The translations under genes and the position numbers were made by a program. DNA of 13,711 nucleotides from Caccovicinus sp964425595 (GTDB taxonomy: Bacteria; Bacillota; Clostridia; Lachnospirales; Lachnospiraceae), in assembly GCA_964425595.1 (NCBI GenBank), contig CAYRMW010000058.1, positions 1 to 13,711 of the forward strand, in the 5' to 3' direction. The notes beneath the pieces are model-generated. The model did not search any database. It was given only the letters and a program-made list of their open reading frames with translations, and was not told where the DNA came from. Every line of letters begins with the position of its first letter. Position 1 is the first letter of the stretch. Shown here piece after piece: positions 12,468 through 13,711 of the stretch.

Positions 12468-13711
12468 ATGGCCAAAACGAAAAAACCGGCAGGTACCGGA
12501 TTTATCACCGAGGTAGACCGCTACCTGTTTGGAAATGGGACCCACTACGAAATCTTTGATAAGCTCGGCGCGCATCCGAAGACCTTCAACGGAAAGGACG
12601 GCATGTACTTCGCTGTATGGGCTCCTCATGCCCAGGCTGTCAGCCTGGTCTGCGACCGGAACCACTGGATCCCCGGCGCCGATCCGATGGCGATGCTGGA
12701 AACCTCCGGCATCTGGGAGGTGTTCATCCCGAAGATGGGACTTGGCGAGCTCTATAAATTCGCGATCACTACCGCGTCCGGAAAGGTTCTGTTTAAAGCC
12801 GATCCCTATGCCTTCAGCTCCGAATACCGTCCCGGCACCGCCTCCATTACCGCGGATATCGATCATTTTCACTGGGGCGATGATGCCTGGATGGATACAC
12901 GCCGCCAGGAAGACGCCAGGAAGGCGCCGATGAGCATCTACGAGGTGCATCTTGGCTCCTGGAAGAAAAAGGACCGCGAAGAGAAAGACGGATTTTACAC
13001 GTATGTGGAAGCGGCCCATGAACTGGCGGATTATGTTAAGGAAATGGGCTACACTCACGTGGAGTTAATGGGCATCGCCGAGCATCCCCTGGACGCCTCC
13101 TGGGGATATCAGGTGACCGGATACTACGCGCCCACCTCCCGCTACGGCGCGCCGGAGGAATTTATGTACTTCGTTAATTATCTTCACAAAAAAGGGATCG
13201 GCGTGATCTTAGACTGGGTCCCGGCACATTTTCCCCGGGACGCGCATGGCCTGGCTGATTTTGACGGGCAGCCGCTTTACGAATACGCCGACCCGCGCAA
13301 GGGCGAGCATCCGGACTGGGGCACCAAGGTGTTCGATTACGGCAAAAACGAAGTCAAGAATTTCCTCATTGCCAATGCGCTCTTCTGGGTGGAAAAATTC
13401 CATGTGGACGGCCTGCGCGTCGACGCGGTAGCCTCCATGCTTTACCTGGACTACGGCCGCACCCCCGGAAACTGGGTGCCGAACATTTACGGCGGCCATG
13501 AAAACCTGGAAGCCATTGAATTTTTCAAGCACTTAAACAGCGTCCTGGCCGGCCGGATGACCGGCGCCATGATGATCGCCGAGGAATCCACCGCCTGGCC
13601 AAAGGTGACCGGCGCGCCGGAAGACGACGGCCTGGGCTTCACCTTTAAGTGGAACATGGGCTGGATGCATGATTTTCTGGAATACATGAAGCTCGACCCC
13701 TATTTCCGGAA
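12468..13711 (+). CDS. glgB: 1,4-alpha-glucan (glycogen) branching enzyme, 5' part
   Basis: The first 414 codons are in the window and the frame runs off its edge. GlgB cuts alpha-1,4 glucan chains and rejoins them by alpha-1,6 links to branch glycogen. The start YLFGNGTHYEIFDKLGAHP leads to a CBM48 domain (about 25-115). The GH13 domain begins near residue 155 (SIYEVHLGSW). Visible conserved regions: DWVPAHFPRDAHGL (249-262), GLRVDAV with nucleophile Asp319, and AEEST with acid/base Glu372. The fourth region lies beyond the window. It lacks the extra N1 domain of long bacterial GlgB proteins. In the CBM48 the usual GDFN-x-W is CDRNHW. ATG 12468 follows the amylase stop by 6 nt, and its Shine-Dalgarno GGGAGGAG overlaps that gene's end. 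Confidence 0.95.
   Translation, partial: MAKTKKPAGTGFITEVDRYLFGNGTHYEIFDKLGAHPKTFNGKDGMYFAVWAPHAQAVSLVCDRNHWIPGADPMAMLETSGIWEVFIPKMGLGELYKFAITTASGKVLFKADPYAFSSEYRPGTASITADIDHFHWGDDAWMDTRRQEDARKAPMSIYEVHLGSWKKKDREEKDGFYTYVEAAHELADYVKEMGYTHVELMGIAEHPLDASWGYQVTGYYAPTSRYGAPEEFMYFVNYLHKKGIGVILDWVPAHFPRDAHGLADFDGQPLYEYADPRKGEHPDWGTKVFDYGKNEVKNFLIANALFWVEKFHVDGLRVDAVASMLYLDYGRTPGNWVPNIYGGHENLEAIEFFKHLNSVLAGRMTGAMMIAEESTAWPKVTGAPEDDGLGFTFKWNMGWMHDFLEYMKLDPYFR

Overview
The window looks like chromosomal DNA from a GC-rich member of the Clostridia, most probably Lachnospiraceae. This is inferred from the family mix: a Gram-positive Tad/Flp pilus locus with DUF5702 and DUF6382-FHA proteins and no secretin, next to clostridial-type GH13 and GlgB enzymes. 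Shine-Dalgarno sequences are strong and purine-rich, and several genes use TTG or GTG starts. No rRNA, tRNA, CRISPR array, insertion sequence or phage gene was seen, and there is no gene-free stretch longer than about 220 bases.

Bases 1-10607 (minus strand, read right to left) hold one tight operon for a Tad-type (type IVc) pilus or pseudopilus machine. In transcription order: a consensus-like promoter (10607-10578), prepilin peptidase TadV, the MinD-like TadZ with a degenerate P-loop, the CpaF/TadA secretion ATPase, membrane platform proteins TadB and TadC (TadC has an added Ig-like extracytoplasmic domain), a 58-residue Flp pilin, a DUF5702 membrane protein, a TadE-like pseudopilin carrying two Cys/His zinc-ribbon-like repeats, a second A24 prepilin peptidase, a second small TadE-like pseudopilin, and a DUF6382-FHA protein cut by the window edge. 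Gaps are short and several genes overlap. The expected assembly logic is that the peptidases mature Flp and the TadE-like subunits, TadA powers TadB/TadC, TadZ positions the machine, and the FHA protein may link it to Ser/Thr phosphorylation.

Bases 10608-10759 hold the rest of the divergent promoter region. A near-consensus sigma-A promoter (10670-10698) drives the plus strand. A perfect 6-4-6 palindrome lies just after its -10 box, where an operator would block initiation.

Bases 10760-13711 (plus strand) hold an ArsR-type winged-helix regulator without the classic metal-binding cysteine motif, a cytoplasmic GH13 alpha-amylase-family hydrolase, and the first 414 codons of glycogen branching enzyme GlgB. 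They are close enough to form one operon for alpha-glucan (glycogen/maltodextrin) handling, plausibly autoregulated by the ArsR-type protein.

The most unusual points are the two A24 peptidases in one tad operon, the tandem zinc-ribbon-like tail on a TadE pseudopilin, the Ig-like domain in TadC, the roughly 143-nt out-of-frame tadA/tadB overlap, and the degraded P-loop of TadZ.
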